From: Streptomyces capitiformicae
Lineage (GTDB): Bacteria > Actinomycetota > Actinomycetes > Streptomycetales > Streptomycetaceae
Length of the DNA: 64,000 bases
Assembly (NCBI RefSeq): GCF_002214185.1
Contig: NZ_CP022161.1
Location: forward strand, 6,703,486-6,767,485
Direction of reading: 5' to 3'
The notes beneath the pieces are model-generated. The model worked only from the letters and a program-made list of their open reading frames with translations, was not told the origin of the DNA and made no database searches. This document shows, piece after piece, positions 17,269 through 25,573 of the stretch (position 1 is the first letter of the stretch; each line of letters starts with the position of its first letter). The position numbers and the translations under genes were made by a program.

Positions 17269-18486
17269 TCACCCGCCGACCGGGGCGGACCCCACTTCCG
17301 TCAGCACTCCGTCCGGGTCCATGACCCAGCTTCCCTTCTCGACGCCGTACACCTTCTTGTCTTCGAGCCACTTCCAGCAGATGTGCTGCAGGACCTGGGC
17401 GGGCTTACGTTCCCAGACCGGGTTGTGGTCCCAGCCCTCGACACGGAGCATCAGCTTGTCGTCGCCCTGGATCGCCTTGTAGAACTTCGGAACGGAAAAG
17501 TGCGCCTCCCCCAGTTCCTCCGGAGTGTTGGCCGTTCTGTCCAGGTCTCCGTAGACGATGCACACCGGCACGGTGCCGCCGAGCGTGGAACCGAGCGGCA
17601 CGGTGCTCGTGTTCCAGCCCCACCAATAGGTATTGCGCCACCGCATGACGCCCTCGGGTGCCCCAGCGGTCGAGCCGCCCCACTTCTTGCCTTCGTTGTC
17701 GCACTCCATGATGGCCCGCCATACGTGTTCGGCCAGCTCCTTGTCGTTGATGCCCCGTTGGAGCCCCGCCTTGCTGGTCAGGTTCATCGGGAAGCCGAAG
17801 ACCGTGGTCGGCTCGGACACGGGCTGCGTGGGCAGGGGCGTGTTGGGAGGCGGAGCAAAGGGTGCGCTGGTGTTCGTCGACCATCGGCCGTTCGGGGGAA
17901 ACATGGGCGCGAGAAGGAACAACTTCGCTACGTCCCCGGGATTCTGCATCGTGTACGGACCCATGACGAACGAGGCCGCGGACCAGCCGACGAAGGCGAT
18001 CTTCTCGTTGGCGCACCGCTCCCTGATGAACTTGACTACGGTGCCCAGCTCGTCCCATTCGCTCTTGGAGTTACCCAGTTGGTGCGGGTAGTTGGCCTTG
18101 CCCTCGGGGCAGTGCGCTGTACCGGGATTGGTCTTCAGGAGGCCCCGCTGGGCCGGGTTGGCATTGCACGGGTCTTCCATCTTCGGGCGGGGGGAGAGCC
18201 CGGAACCCTGGAGGTCCATGATGAACACGTTGTAGCCCTTGTCGGCCAGGGCCTGCGCCCAACTGAGGCTGGTGTCCGGGTGCGTGGAGCTGCCGGGCGG
18301 AGGGAGCACGAGGTCGCAGCCCGGGAGAGCCGGAACGCTCCTGCCGTGGAGCATGAGGACCGGCTTGGGAGTGCCGTTGGATCCGACGCTGTATTCCCGT
18401 ACGAAGAGCTCGACCTCCTCGCCGTAATTCGCCGGGATGGTCGATTTGTGCTTGACCTTGTGGTCGATGGGAGTCAGCTGCGTCAC
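17269..18486 (-). CDS. Alpha/beta hydrolase
   Basis: The 405-residue protein has the fold landmarks: the oxyanion strand PVLMLHGRSVPALP, nucleophile motif GWSAAS, acid in VYGDLDRTAN and a His in VEGWDHNPVW. It has no signal peptide. An N-terminal HxVKHKSTIPANYGEEVELFVRE segment precedes the fold. Substrate unknown; length and lid suggest an esterase or lactonase-like enzyme. The base composition is slightly less extreme than its neighbours, so recent acquisition is possible. Start ATG 18486. Confidence 0.75.
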   Translation of the reverse strand: MTQLTPIDHKVKHKSTIPANYGEEVELFVREYSVGSNGTPKPVLMLHGRSVPALPGCDLVLPPPGSSTHPDTSLSWAQALADKGYNVFIMDLQGSGLSPRPKMEDPCNANPAQRGLLKTNPGTAHCPEGKANYPHQLGNSKSEWDELGTVVKFIRERCANEKIAFVGWSAASFVMGPYTMQNPGDVAKLFLLAPMFPPNGRWSTNTSAPFAPPPNTPLPTQPVSEPTTVFGFPMNLTSKAGLQRGINDKELAEHVWRAIMECDNEGKKWGGSTAGAPEGVMRWRNTYWWGWNTSTVPLGSTLGGTVPVCIVYGDLDRTANTPEELGEAHFSVPKFYKAIQGDDKLMLRVEGWDHNPVWERKPAQVLQHICWKWLEDKKVYGVEKGSWVMDPDGVLTEVGSAPVGG

Positions 18487-18740
18487 GGTCGCCTCCGATG
18501 GCCGTTCGCCCTGAGGAACGGTTGTTCCCCGGGGTGGTCAGCATCTCCGCCGCCCCCGGGCGGTACGGGGAGCCAGGACGGCGGGGCGCGCGGACGGTGA
18601 CTGATCGAGTGGGCGCCGCTCGTCCGATCGGCGGGGCGCGCCCTGCGGAGCGCGCCGGCGACACCGATTGGCGCGGAGAAGCATGTACGCCTGTCACCGC
18701 CCTTTCGCCGAGGTGGCCGCCGGTGCGGGGCTTCTCCTTG

Positions 18741-19279
18741 TCAAGGGGCGGGCGGGGCAGTCCGTTCGTAGATGGTGCCGCCGGGTGCGTACCAACCCGC
18801 CTTCTTTCGTACGGCGGGGCTCGGGTCCTTGGTGTGGGATGCCTTCAGGGCGGCGACGGCGCGGGCGTCCGAGTGGGCGAACTTGCCGACCAGCTCGGCG
18901 GCCCTCAACCGGACCTGCGGGTCCGGGTCTGAGGACAAGTGGTGCAGCGCAGGTTCGAGGACGCGGTCGGGGCCCGGGGCGCAGCTGTCGCTCTTGCAGC
19001 GGTCGCAGGACAGGGCGTGGAAGGCGGCGATCCTGACCCGGGCGTCAGGGTCGTCGGCCATGGTGATGAGTTCGTCCATGGAGTCGGTGTCGACGAGGTG
19101 GTCGAGGAGGCGGCAGCAGCCTTCGCGGACGGCTGGGTTCTCGTCGCGGAGGCCGGGGCGGATGGCGTTCAGCGCGTTCTGGCCGCTCCCAGCAGTTCGT
19201 GGTAGGCCGCGACCGTGCGCTGCGGGTCGCCCAAGCAGGAGACGAGGGCTGCGTTGTCGGTTCTGACGAATCCGAGCAT
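18741..19279 (-). pseudogene. HEAT-repeat protein interrupted by a frameshift
   Basis: The N-terminal frame begins at ATG 19279 (MLGFVRTDNAALVSCLGDP) and reads into a stop after HELLGAARTR. From about 19195 the next frame continues the same protein without its own start: GQNALNAIRPGLRDENPAVRE, then LLDHLVDTDSMDELITMADD, HEAT-like repeats and a clean end at 18741. Joined, they give about 179 residues. The 112-residue frame from ATG 19079 is just the tail. A single-base indel near 19190 explains it; sequencing error is possible. Confidence 0.75.
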
Positions 19280-19425
19280 GACTTCAGTTTCGAGTCGGGC
19301 GGCCAGATCCCGCAAAGGGATCTCGGCCCGAGGCAAGCAGACGGATCCACAGCAACACACCATGCTCAGTCGAACATGCAAGGCCACGGGAGGGGTGGGG
19401 TGCCGCGGGGAGCGTATCGGCGCCA

Positions 19426-19452
19426 CCGCAGTAAATCCGGTACTTACTGCGG
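19426..19452. promoter_or_regulatory. Dyad upstream of the MerR-type gene
   Basis: Perfect nine-base arms, CCGCAGTAA and TTACTGCGG, flank a nine-base spacer in the gap between the HEAT pseudogene and the MerR-type gene. It could be an operator or part of a divergent promoter. No promoter boxes are clear. Confidence 0.45.
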
Positions 19453-19468
19453 CGGACCATGAGGCTGC

Positions 19469-19495
19469 TTGACTCTCCTACGAAGGGAGAGTCAA
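19469..19495. promoter_or_regulatory. MerR-type operator dyad overlapping the ribosome site
   Basis: TTGACTCTCC at 19469 and GGAGAGTCAA at 19486 form a perfect ten-base dyad. The left arm supplies a consensus -35 (TTGACT) and the layout resembles BmrR/SoxR-class operators. The right arm contains the GAAGGGAGA that would be the ribosome site of the GTG at 19498. Regulation by the adjacent MerR protein is inferred. Confidence 0.65.
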
Positions 19496-19497
19496 AG

Positions 19498-21087
19498 GTG
19501 GAGCACATGCGCATGGACGATGCGTCGCGGCCTATGTGGAGCATCGGGGCCGTGGCGCGGCAGACCGGGCTGCCGGTGAAAGTGGTCAGGCACTGGTCGG
19601 ATGTGGGCGTCGTGACACCGGTCGGCCGGACCGTCGGCGGCTACCGCCGCTACGACACCGCAGGCGTCGCCAGGCTGCACCTGGCCCGCACCCTGCGGGA
19701 CCTGGGGATGGGGCTCGGTGAAATCCGGGCCGCCCTGGACCGCGAGGACGGGCTCACAGAGGTGGCGGCCGCACACGTCGAGGCTCTGGAGGCGCAGATC
19801 CGCCGCCTGCGGACCCACCAGGCCGTCCTGCGCACCGTCACACGACGTACTACCCATGAAGGACTCGCTCTGATGACCCGCACCGCCCGCATGTCCCCCG
19901 ACGAACGTCGCAAGCTGGTCCACGATTTCCTCACCGACACGCTTGGCGACCTGGATGTGCCCCACTTCCGCGAGGGGCTCCTCGCGGCCGGCTCTGCCCT
20001 TCCGGAAGATCCCACCGACGAGCAGGTTGAAGCGTGGCTGGAGCTGGGCGAGCTGGTCGCCGACGGGGACCTGCGTCCCGCCATGAGGCGCATCGCGCAG
20101 TACGCCGCCCGTCATGGGCAAGGAGTGCAGCACTCCGCCGCAGCGGCGGAAATGCGCGCACTCACCAGCACGTGGACCACACGCGTCCGCGAGGCGATGC
20201 AGGCCGGCACCGCAGCGGACTCCCCGGCTTCCGACCATGTCGTCGCCGACATCATCGCCGCCTGGCTGCCCAGCCGCGCGAACACCGACCCTGCCGTGAC
20301 CTCCGACGGCACCGAGGCCCGCACACTCCTGTGTGAGCAGCTCACCGCCGCGGCCGAGCCCGCCGTCGAGCGCTTCTGGCAACTGCTGTGCGTCCTCGGC
20401 GGCCGCCCCGCACCCGCCGGGATCGCCGAGGAAGGGCAGTGGCTCGCCACCGCGCTGCGTGCCAACCCCGCGCCCGGCGCGCGCAACGCCCGGCTCGAAG
20501 CCCTCTACACGGACGACACCGACCCCTGGCCGGGCGGTGTCCTGGACGCTTTCACGCGCGTCCAGGACACCGTCGGCACACTCGTGCACGCAACGGCGCC
20601 GGATCAGTTCGGCCTGCCGACTCCCTGCAAGGACTGGACCGTACGGGACCTGCTCGACCATCTGGTGTGGGAGAACATCATCTGGGGCGGCCTGGCTGAG
20701 GGCGCGCCCCCCACCGACGGCCACGCCAAGGACCACCTCGGCGACAACCACATCGCCGCATTCGAGACCGCCGCCGCCCAGGCTCGCGATGCCTTCCGGC
20801 AACCGGGCCTACTGGACCGCTCCTTCGGCCCCGCTCCCGGCCGTCGCGTGGTCGAGCAACTCCTCGTCGAGCTGCTTGTGCATGGCTGGGACCTCGCGAC
20901 CGCGCTCGGCCGCGACCGCGACCTGGAACCCGACATCGCGCGCGCCGCCCTGCCGGTCGTCCGGGAGATCTACGGCGACCTGCCCCGCACCGCCGGCGGA
21001 TCCATCGCCTCAGCGCAGCCCGCACCCGAGCGCGCCCCGGCCCTTGATCAGGTAGCTGCGTTCCTCGGCCGCCGCATCCCGCACTAA
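19498..21087 (+). CDS. MerR-family regulator fused to a maleylpyruvate-isomerase-like (MDMPI) domain
   Basis: The 529-residue fusion has a MerR winged helix (residues 13-80: WSIGAVARQTGLPVKVVRHW, GGYRRYDTAGVARLHL) and a coiled dimer helix to about 120. A helical middle follows. The C-terminal DinB/MDMPI-like domain (about 355-529) has FGLPTPCKDWTVRDLLDHLVWE and LLVELLVHGWDLATALGRD. Such a domain usually binds metal and mycothiol, so the protein may sense a thiol-linked signal. GTG 19498 is chosen for its ribosome site; ATG 19507 and 19513 are alternatives, and a leaderless start there is possible. Confidence 0.8.
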   Translation: MEHMRMDDASRPMWSIGAVARQTGLPVKVVRHWSDVGVVTPVGRTVGGYRRYDTAGVARLHLARTLRDLGMGLGEIRAALDREDGLTEVAAAHVEALEAQIRRLRTHQAVLRTVTRRTTHEGLALMTRTARMSPDERRKLVHDFLTDTLGDLDVPHFREGLLAAGSALPEDPTDEQVEAWLELGELVADGDLRPAMRRIAQYAARHGQGVQHSAAAAEMRALTSTWTTRVREAMQAGTAADSPASDHVVADIIAAWLPSRANTDPAVTSDGTEARTLLCEQLTAAAEPAVERFWQLLCVLGGRPAPAGIAEEGQWLATALRANPAPGARNARLEALYTDDTDPWPGGVLDAFTRVQDTVGTLVHATAPDQFGLPTPCKDWTVRDLLDHLVWENIIWGGLAEGAPPTDGHAKDHLGDNHIAAFETAAAQARDAFRQPGLLDRSFGPAPGRRVVEQLLVELLVHGWDLATALGRDRDLEPDIARAALPVVREIYGDLPRTAGGSIASAQPAPERAPALDQVAAFLGRRIPH

Positions 21088-21330
21088 CCGGCGCCCACAC
21101 ACCCAGCTGTCGCACACCGTACGGACCCGAACGGCCGCGCCGGCCCAGCACGCCTCCGGGGCGGACCTCGCCTCAGGGCCGCAAGATCAACTCATTGCCC
21201 CTTTGACGCGTATCTGGGGCACACCCCAGGAGTACGCGAACCCGGCGTCCGCCGCCCGCTGACGCCCGCTGACGCCCGCTGAATAAAGCTTGGGCTCATG
21301 CCTTCGGGCTGTACGCGTGCGGCGGTGGGC

Positions 21331-21355
21331 GGTACCCGCGGTATCCGCGGGTACC
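21331..21355 (-). terminator. Perfect hairpin after the cupin gene
   Basis: Eleven-base arms, GGTACCCGCGG and CCGCGGGTACC, enclose a three-base loop, six bases beyond the cupin stop on the minus strand. It may also serve the MerR-type gene from the other side, although that gene ends 244 bases away. Confidence 0.65.
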
Positions 21356-21361
21356 ACCCAG

Positions 21362-21835
21362 TCAGGCGCCGGGCATCGGCTGCATCTGAATTCCGTGCCG
21401 CTCAGCGATCTCGATGAGGCGATCAACGTCCGGCTGTGTGTCCGACGGAGGCGGCAGCTCCCGTCGCTGGGCCGGTTCACCGGCTTCGGCGAAGAACTTC
21501 TCGATACCACCCGGTGTGTAGGTGACCAGGACCCGCGCCGTGCTGGTGGGTTCGAACCGCTCCAATGTGCCCTCGGGAATGTGGAAAAAGGACCCGGGCC
21601 CGCCTTCGACGATCTCGCCTGCGATGTGATAGCGCAGCGTCCCCTCGATGACGTACACGCTCTCGGTCCCGGGATGGGTGTGGGGTGGCGGGCCACTGCC
21701 CACCGGAATGGTCATCTCCATGACGGTCATCGCGCCGTTGGTCTCTTCGCTGGAGGCCTTGACCTCGTAGAGACCGTTCAGCATCCAGAATGCCTGACCG
21801 TCACCGCTGTGGCGCGCGTGGGCGTTGCTCGCCAT
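21362..21835 (-). CDS. Cupin-domain protein
   Basis: The 157-residue single-domain cupin has motif 1 in PPPHTHPGTESVYVIEGTL (metal His, His, Glu) and motif 2 in GSFFHIPEGTLERFEP. ATG 21835 follows AAAGGAG at seven bases, so I reject the upstream ATG at 21868. The product could be a dioxygenase-like enzyme or sugar-binding protein; nothing nearby decides. The VapB-like gene lies 132 bases upstream in the same direction. Confidence 0.82.
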   Translation of the reverse strand: MASNAHARHSGDGQAFWMLNGLYEVKASSEETNGAMTVMEMTIPVGSGPPPHTHPGTESVYVIEGTLRYHIAGEIVEGGPGSFFHIPEGTLERFEPTSTARVLVTYTPGGIEKFFAEAGEPAQRRELPPPSDTQPDVDRLIEIAERHGIQMQPMPGA

Positions 21836-21967
21836 GAGTCGGCTCCTTTCCTCGATGGACCTCCCCATGGGTTCCCGCCGACCGGGCGGCCCAAGGCCAC
21901 CATCCGGGTGTGCCCGCCCGACGCCTCGAGCCCGGCCGATCGCCCGGACGGGGCCAAGAGGGGCCAG

Positions 21968-22168
21968 TCAGCCCTGCGGCTCCTGCGGTTTGGCGTCGGC
22001 CTCGCGCAGGCCCTGGTCCCTCAACTCCGTGCGGGCTTCCGTTCTGTGGCCGCGGGCGATGTAGTCGCGTACCACTACCTCGATCGCGTCCTGGGGGGAG
22101 CCGATGCCGGACAGGACCATCGCTTCCACCACCAACTCGGCGTCGAGGCTGATGTTGACCTTGGCCAT
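21968..22168 (-). CDS. VapB-type (DUF2191-like) antitoxin, apparently orphan
   Basis: The 66-residue protein begins MAKVNISLDAELVVEAMVLS and continues PQDAIEVVVRDYIAR, the ribbon-helix-helix pattern of VapB-type antitoxins that bind DNA and neutralise a PIN-domain RNase. The ribosome site is strong (GGGGGAG before ATG 22168). No PIN toxin follows: the 132 bases downstream hold no gene before the cupin. It may be an orphan DNA-binding protein. Confidence 0.7.
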   Translation of the reverse strand: MAKVNISLDAELVVEAMVLSGIGSPQDAIEVVVRDYIARGHRTEARTELRDQGLREADAKPQEPQG

Positions 22169-22207
22169 GGCTCCCCCTTCGTCGGGCTACTGCCGAACTC
22201 TAAGTGG

Positions 22208-23104
22208 TCAGGGGTGTTCGCGTGCCACCGGGAGCCAGAGCTCGGCTTCGGCTTGCGTGCCGTCCGGGGAGAGTTGTGTGCGGAGGATCTCCGGGCCAGG
22301 GCGGGTGCGGTACGGGTTGGACGGGAACCACTCCGCGTAGATGTCTCGCCAGAGGTGCTGGATGGCCTCCGGGGCCGGGCCTGAGGTGGTGAAGACCGCC
22401 CAGGTACCGGGTGGGACGGGGAGGACGGCCATGTCGTCGAGGGGTGTTGTGGCCGACTCGGCGGACTCCGGCGTCGTGATCACGGCGTGGTAGTAGTCGA
22501 GTTCGGTGCCCTCGGCTCGGCTGGGGTCCAGGTCGTCGCAGACGGCGACGACGCCCTGGGGTGCCTGTGCGGAGACGTTCGCGAGTTCCGCCAGGTGTTC
22601 CTTCGTCCTTGGGGCTATTCCTCGTACGAAGTCGATGATCGATTGGTTCGGGCCCGTGTGGATCAGGGGGACCCGGGTCTTCGGGCCTACGACCGTGAAC
22701 GCCGGGCGGTCCACTACGCGGTAGCGCATGCTGCTGCTCCCTTCGATGGTGAGGCGGAAGGTCAACCGGGGTTGGGAGACGAGCTCGGCGCCGGTGCGGC
22801 GGGCCTCGCCCGGGCCTACGCCGTGCATGGCGCGGAAGGCACGGGCGAACGCCTCGCCCGAGCCGTAACCGTGTCGCACGGCGATCTCCAGGAGCGAGTC
22901 CTGCCGCGACAGGACCTCGGCGCCCGCGAGCGTCAGCCGCCGGCGCCGGACGTACTCCGACAACGGCATGCCCGCCAGCGCGGAGAACATCCGGCGCAGG
23001 TGGTACTCCGAGGTCGCCGCGATGCGGGCCAACTCGGCCGCCTCGATGGACTGGTCGAGGTGGCGCTCGATGTGCTCCATCGCCTGGTTGAGCCGCTCCA
23101 GCAC
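22208..23104 (-). CDS. AraC-family regulator with GyrI-like effector domain
   Basis: The 298-residue protein has two helix-turn-helix units at the N-terminus (residues 1-100: LDQSIEAAELARIAATSEYH, then LLEIAVRHGYGSGEAFARAF). A GyrI-like small-molecule-binding domain covers about 125-298 (VVDRPAFTVVGPKTRVP, AIQHLWRDIYAEWFPSNPY). This Rob/BmrR-like order fits a drug- or ligand-responsive activator. It lies 39 bases upstream of the VapB-like gene, so the two may be co-transcribed. Start ATG 23104. Confidence 0.87.
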   Translation of the reverse strand: MLERLNQAMEHIERHLDQSIEAAELARIAATSEYHLRRMFSALAGMPLSEYVRRRRLTLAGAEVLSRQDSLLEIAVRHGYGSGEAFARAFRAMHGVGPGEARRTGAELVSQPRLTFRLTIEGSSSMRYRVVDRPAFTVVGPKTRVPLIHTGPNQSIIDFVRGIAPRTKEHLAELANVSAQAPQGVVAVCDDLDPSRAEGTELDYYHAVITTPESAESATTPLDDMAVLPVPPGTWAVFTTSGPAPEAIQHLWRDIYAEWFPSNPYRTRPGPEILRTQLSPDGTQAEAELWLPVAREHP

Positions 23105-23183
23105 GCCCGGTCTCCTTCCTCTTTCCTGATCACCACGCTAGGAGGCACACATCCTGCCGGGCCCGACATCCTGTGCCCGATCC

Positions 23184-23218
23184 GGTCAGGTCAAGGTCAG
23201 GTCAGGTCAGGTCAGGTC
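23184..23218. repeat. Tandem 5-bp (GGTCA) repeat
   Basis: Seven consecutive copies of GGTCA or close variants lie 80 bases upstream of the AraC-type start, in a 298-bp gap. It may be a slippage tract or a cluster of half-sites. Confidence 0.6.
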
Positions 23219-23402
23219 GCCGGTCCACCACATGTCGCCGCGCAACCGCCGTCGAGATCACGATCCGGCCGAAAGGCTCATCGGTTTGTTCTGATTCAGG
23301 CGGAATGCTCGGCTCGGAGTGGCCTGAAGAAGGAAGCGCACGCCCTTCCCCATGGACGACACTCGATGTCAGTCAGGCGAGTCAGAGGGTCAGGAGTTCA
23401 CC

Positions 23403-23731
23403 ATGAGGCAGTCGAGGCAGCGGCAGGGCATCGTCGTGGCAGCGGCCGTGGTCGCGTTGCTCGCCTCGTTCGCCGTGCCGTCCGACTCGTACGCGATCGG
23501 CGGCGGGAAGGCCGCGAAGGAGGCTCCCTGGCCGTACAGGTCTACGACAACGGGTCAGGGCACCGCACATCCCCTCGCCCGCACCGACCCGCCGAAGGGA
23601 AGCGTCGTCACGGAGTGATGGAGCCCGGGGACTCGGGCGGGCCCGCGTGTGTTTACCGGGGTTTGACAGCGACGTGCGGAGCAACACGCGGGCTGCGCCT
23701 GGGAGTTGAGGCACAGCCCGCGTGGCCGTAA
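23403..23731 (+). pseudogene. Relic of a secreted trypsin-like serine protease
   Basis: ATG 23403 opens a good signal peptide (residues 1-30) followed by YAIGGGKAAKEAPW, the processing and N-terminal strand of actinobacterial trypsin-like proteases. After APW the frame shifts: the next frame continues AVQVYDNGSGH. A further 20 codons on it reaches GDSGGPACVYRG, which holds the catalytic Ser motif. The catalytic His and Asp regions are missing, so only about 110 of 240 residues remain. The gene is an internally deleted, frameshifted remnant; the first 71 residues could still be secreted as a peptide. Confidence 0.7.
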
Positions 23732-23831
23732 GAGCTACGGCTCGTCCGTGAGCGCTACGACTCGTCCGTGAGCGCTACGGCTCGTCCGTAAGCGCTACGG
23801 CTCGTCCGTAAGCGCTACGGCTCGTCCGTAA
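23732..23831. repeat. Five tandem 20-bp hairpin units
   Basis: Five units of GCGCTACGGCTCGTCCGTAA (with small variants) run without gaps. Within each, CTACGG and CCGTA can pair, giving a row of small hairpins. The array starts four bases past the stop of the lipoprotein gene and probably acts in 3' end formation or arose by slippage of its 3' sequence. Confidence 0.75.
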
Positions 23832-23834
23832 GAG

Positions 23835-25367
23835 CTACGCCGTCGCCGCCTCGCCCTTCGTCAGCAGCCACTCCTCGTGCAGCGCCCCCAGCGGGATCTT
23901 CTTCTGGAAGATGGGCGTGCCGAAGATGGAGAGCTGGAGGTTCAGGGTGCCGGTGAGGTCCACGCCGCCGTACAGGGCCCAGGAGCCGGACGCCGAGCCC
24001 GTGCCGTTCGCCGAACCCTCGGCCGAGCCTTCGGCCTCCGCCCGCAGGTACGGGGCCAGGTCGGCGGTGACGCCCACCGCGCCGTAGAGGCCGACCGTGG
24101 CCTCGGCGCCCAGGGCCGCCTTGACGTCCCCGACCGCGGTGACGGTCGTCTTCAGGGGCTCGCCGGTCATGTGGGACTCGCTGACGCCGGTCCAGCCCTT
24201 GGACCAGGTGAAGTTGCCGCCGACCTTGAAGTCGCCCTTGAGGTCCTGTTCGACGTCGACGGTCACGCGGCCGTCGGCGTCCACCTGGAAGTAGCAGACG
24301 AGGTCGAGGTTGACGACGATCGGGACCGGGCCGACCTGGATGACGGGGTCGGCGTGGAGTTCGGCGAAGGGGATGCGGATCGGCTTGCCATCGGTCGAGC
24401 CGGCCGCGCGGCCCTTCAACGACCACTGCGACGCCCAGTCGCCGGTGAGGCCCAGGAACGCGCCGCCGGGCGAGGAGCCCGTACCGGACCCGGAGCCGTC
24501 GTACGAGAAGGAGACCTCCGGCGCGAGCTGCACGAAGCCCTCGACCGACGCGGACGCCGACGCCGGGGCGCCCTCCGCGGTGGCCACGGCGGCGCCGACG
24601 TCGATGCGCAGGCTGCCGAGCGGGAGCTTCGCGCCCTCGGGGCCGAAGGCGAGGTCGCCGGTCTTCGCCCAGGAGACCTTCACGCCCTGGACGAGCGGGT
24701 CGACCTCCATGGTGGACGGGTCCACGGGGACCGTGCCGTCGGCCTTGGTCTCACCCAGTACGGAGCTGAGCTCGGCCGGTTCCGTCTCGACCGTCGTGCC
24801 GCCGCCGTCCTCCGCGGCGCCGACGACCTTCGTGACCTCGGCCAGCAGCCCGTCGGGAGCGCCGGGGGCCGGGGCGCTGGCGATGACGTCGCCCACGGCC
24901 ACGGCCGCCTTCGGCTTCGCGCCCGCGTCGGCGTCCGAGGTCTTGTCCGTGCCCGGGGTCTTGTGCGCGTCCGGGGTCTTGTCCGAGTCCGGGGCGGAGG
25001 TGGAGGGCGAGGGTGAGTTCGAGGGCGGCGCTGTCGAGGGCGAGGAGTCGTTCGACTTCGTCGGGGCCGAGATCACCGCCCGGCCGCTCTTCTTGTCGTA
25101 CGACGCGACCTTGAGTGCGGACTTCTTGGCCTTGCCCTGGTCGGCGGCGTCCGCGTCGGCCACGGCGGCGGGGGTCGCGCCACCCGTCGCGGCCGATACG
25201 ACGGCGAGCTGCTCCTCGGCCGCCGCGGGCTCGGGGGTCTCGGCCGCCGCGGCGGGGGCCTTGTCGGCGGCGGACCCGGAGCCGGCGGAGCAGCCGGTGG
25301 TCAGCAGGGTGGCGACGGTGACCGCCGACAGCGCCGAAAGTAAGGCATGTCTTCTGAACTTGTGCAC
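23835..25367 (-). CDS. Large surface lipoprotein of unknown function, TTA-containing
   Basis: The 510-residue protein starts at GTG 25367 (GAGGAT upstream) with a lipoprotein signal ending in LTTGC. A Ser/Pro/Ala/Thr/Asp-rich linker covers about 40-170 (KTPDAHKTPGTDKTSDAD). From about 230 an extended beta-rich domain follows (FVQLAPEVSFSYDGSGSG, PVIQVGPVPIVVNLDLVCYF), ending LHEEWLLTKGEAATA. I do not recognise the domain; it looks like a repeat-poor extracellular beta-sandwich. Leu9 is TTA, so expression may depend on bldA. Confidence 0.7.
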   Translation of the reverse strand: MHKFRRHALLSALSAVTVATLLTTGCSAGSGSAADKAPAAAAETPEPAAAEEQLAVVSAATGGATPAAVADADAADQGKAKKSALKVASYDKKSGRAVISAPTKSNDSSPSTAPPSNSPSPSTSAPDSDKTPDAHKTPGTDKTSDADAGAKPKAAVAVGDVIASAPAPGAPDGLLAEVTKVVGAAEDGGGTTVETEPAELSSVLGETKADGTVPVDPSTMEVDPLVQGVKVSWAKTGDLAFGPEGAKLPLGSLRIDVGAAVATAEGAPASASASVEGFVQLAPEVSFSYDGSGSGTGSSPGGAFLGLTGDWASQWSLKGRAAGSTDGKPIRIPFAELHADPVIQVGPVPIVVNLDLVCYFQVDADGRVTVDVEQDLKGDFKVGGNFTWSKGWTGVSESHMTGEPLKTTVTAVGDVKAALGAEATVGLYGAVGVTADLAPYLRAEAEGSAEGSANGTGSASGSWALYGGVDLTGTLNLQLSIFGTPIFQKKIPLGALHEEWLLTKGEAATA

Positions 25368-25573
25368 GCGTGATCCTCGGGAGCGGTTGATGGGGGTGCG
25401 CTTCTTGAGGTGCCTGATCAACCGATCAAGCGGTGACTGACGGCACGTGAGGGATGGCACACGAAAGCGGCGGTTACCCCCAGTAGCCTTGCATGAGCAT
25501 GCCAGGTTCGAGGAACCCGGTATGCCACTCCTCCCGTCAAACTCCGGTGACCTGGATCACATCCGCGTGTTGT

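Noticed and set aside
22487..23731. A 414-codon plus-strand gene
   Set aside because: Most of it is antisense to the AraC-type gene; only its end, with GDSGGP, is meaningful and is annotated as part of the protease relic.
23835..25460. ATG start at 25460 for the lipoprotein
   Set aside because: It would place 31 charged residues before the signal peptide; GTG 25367 has a ribosome site and starts the signal directly.
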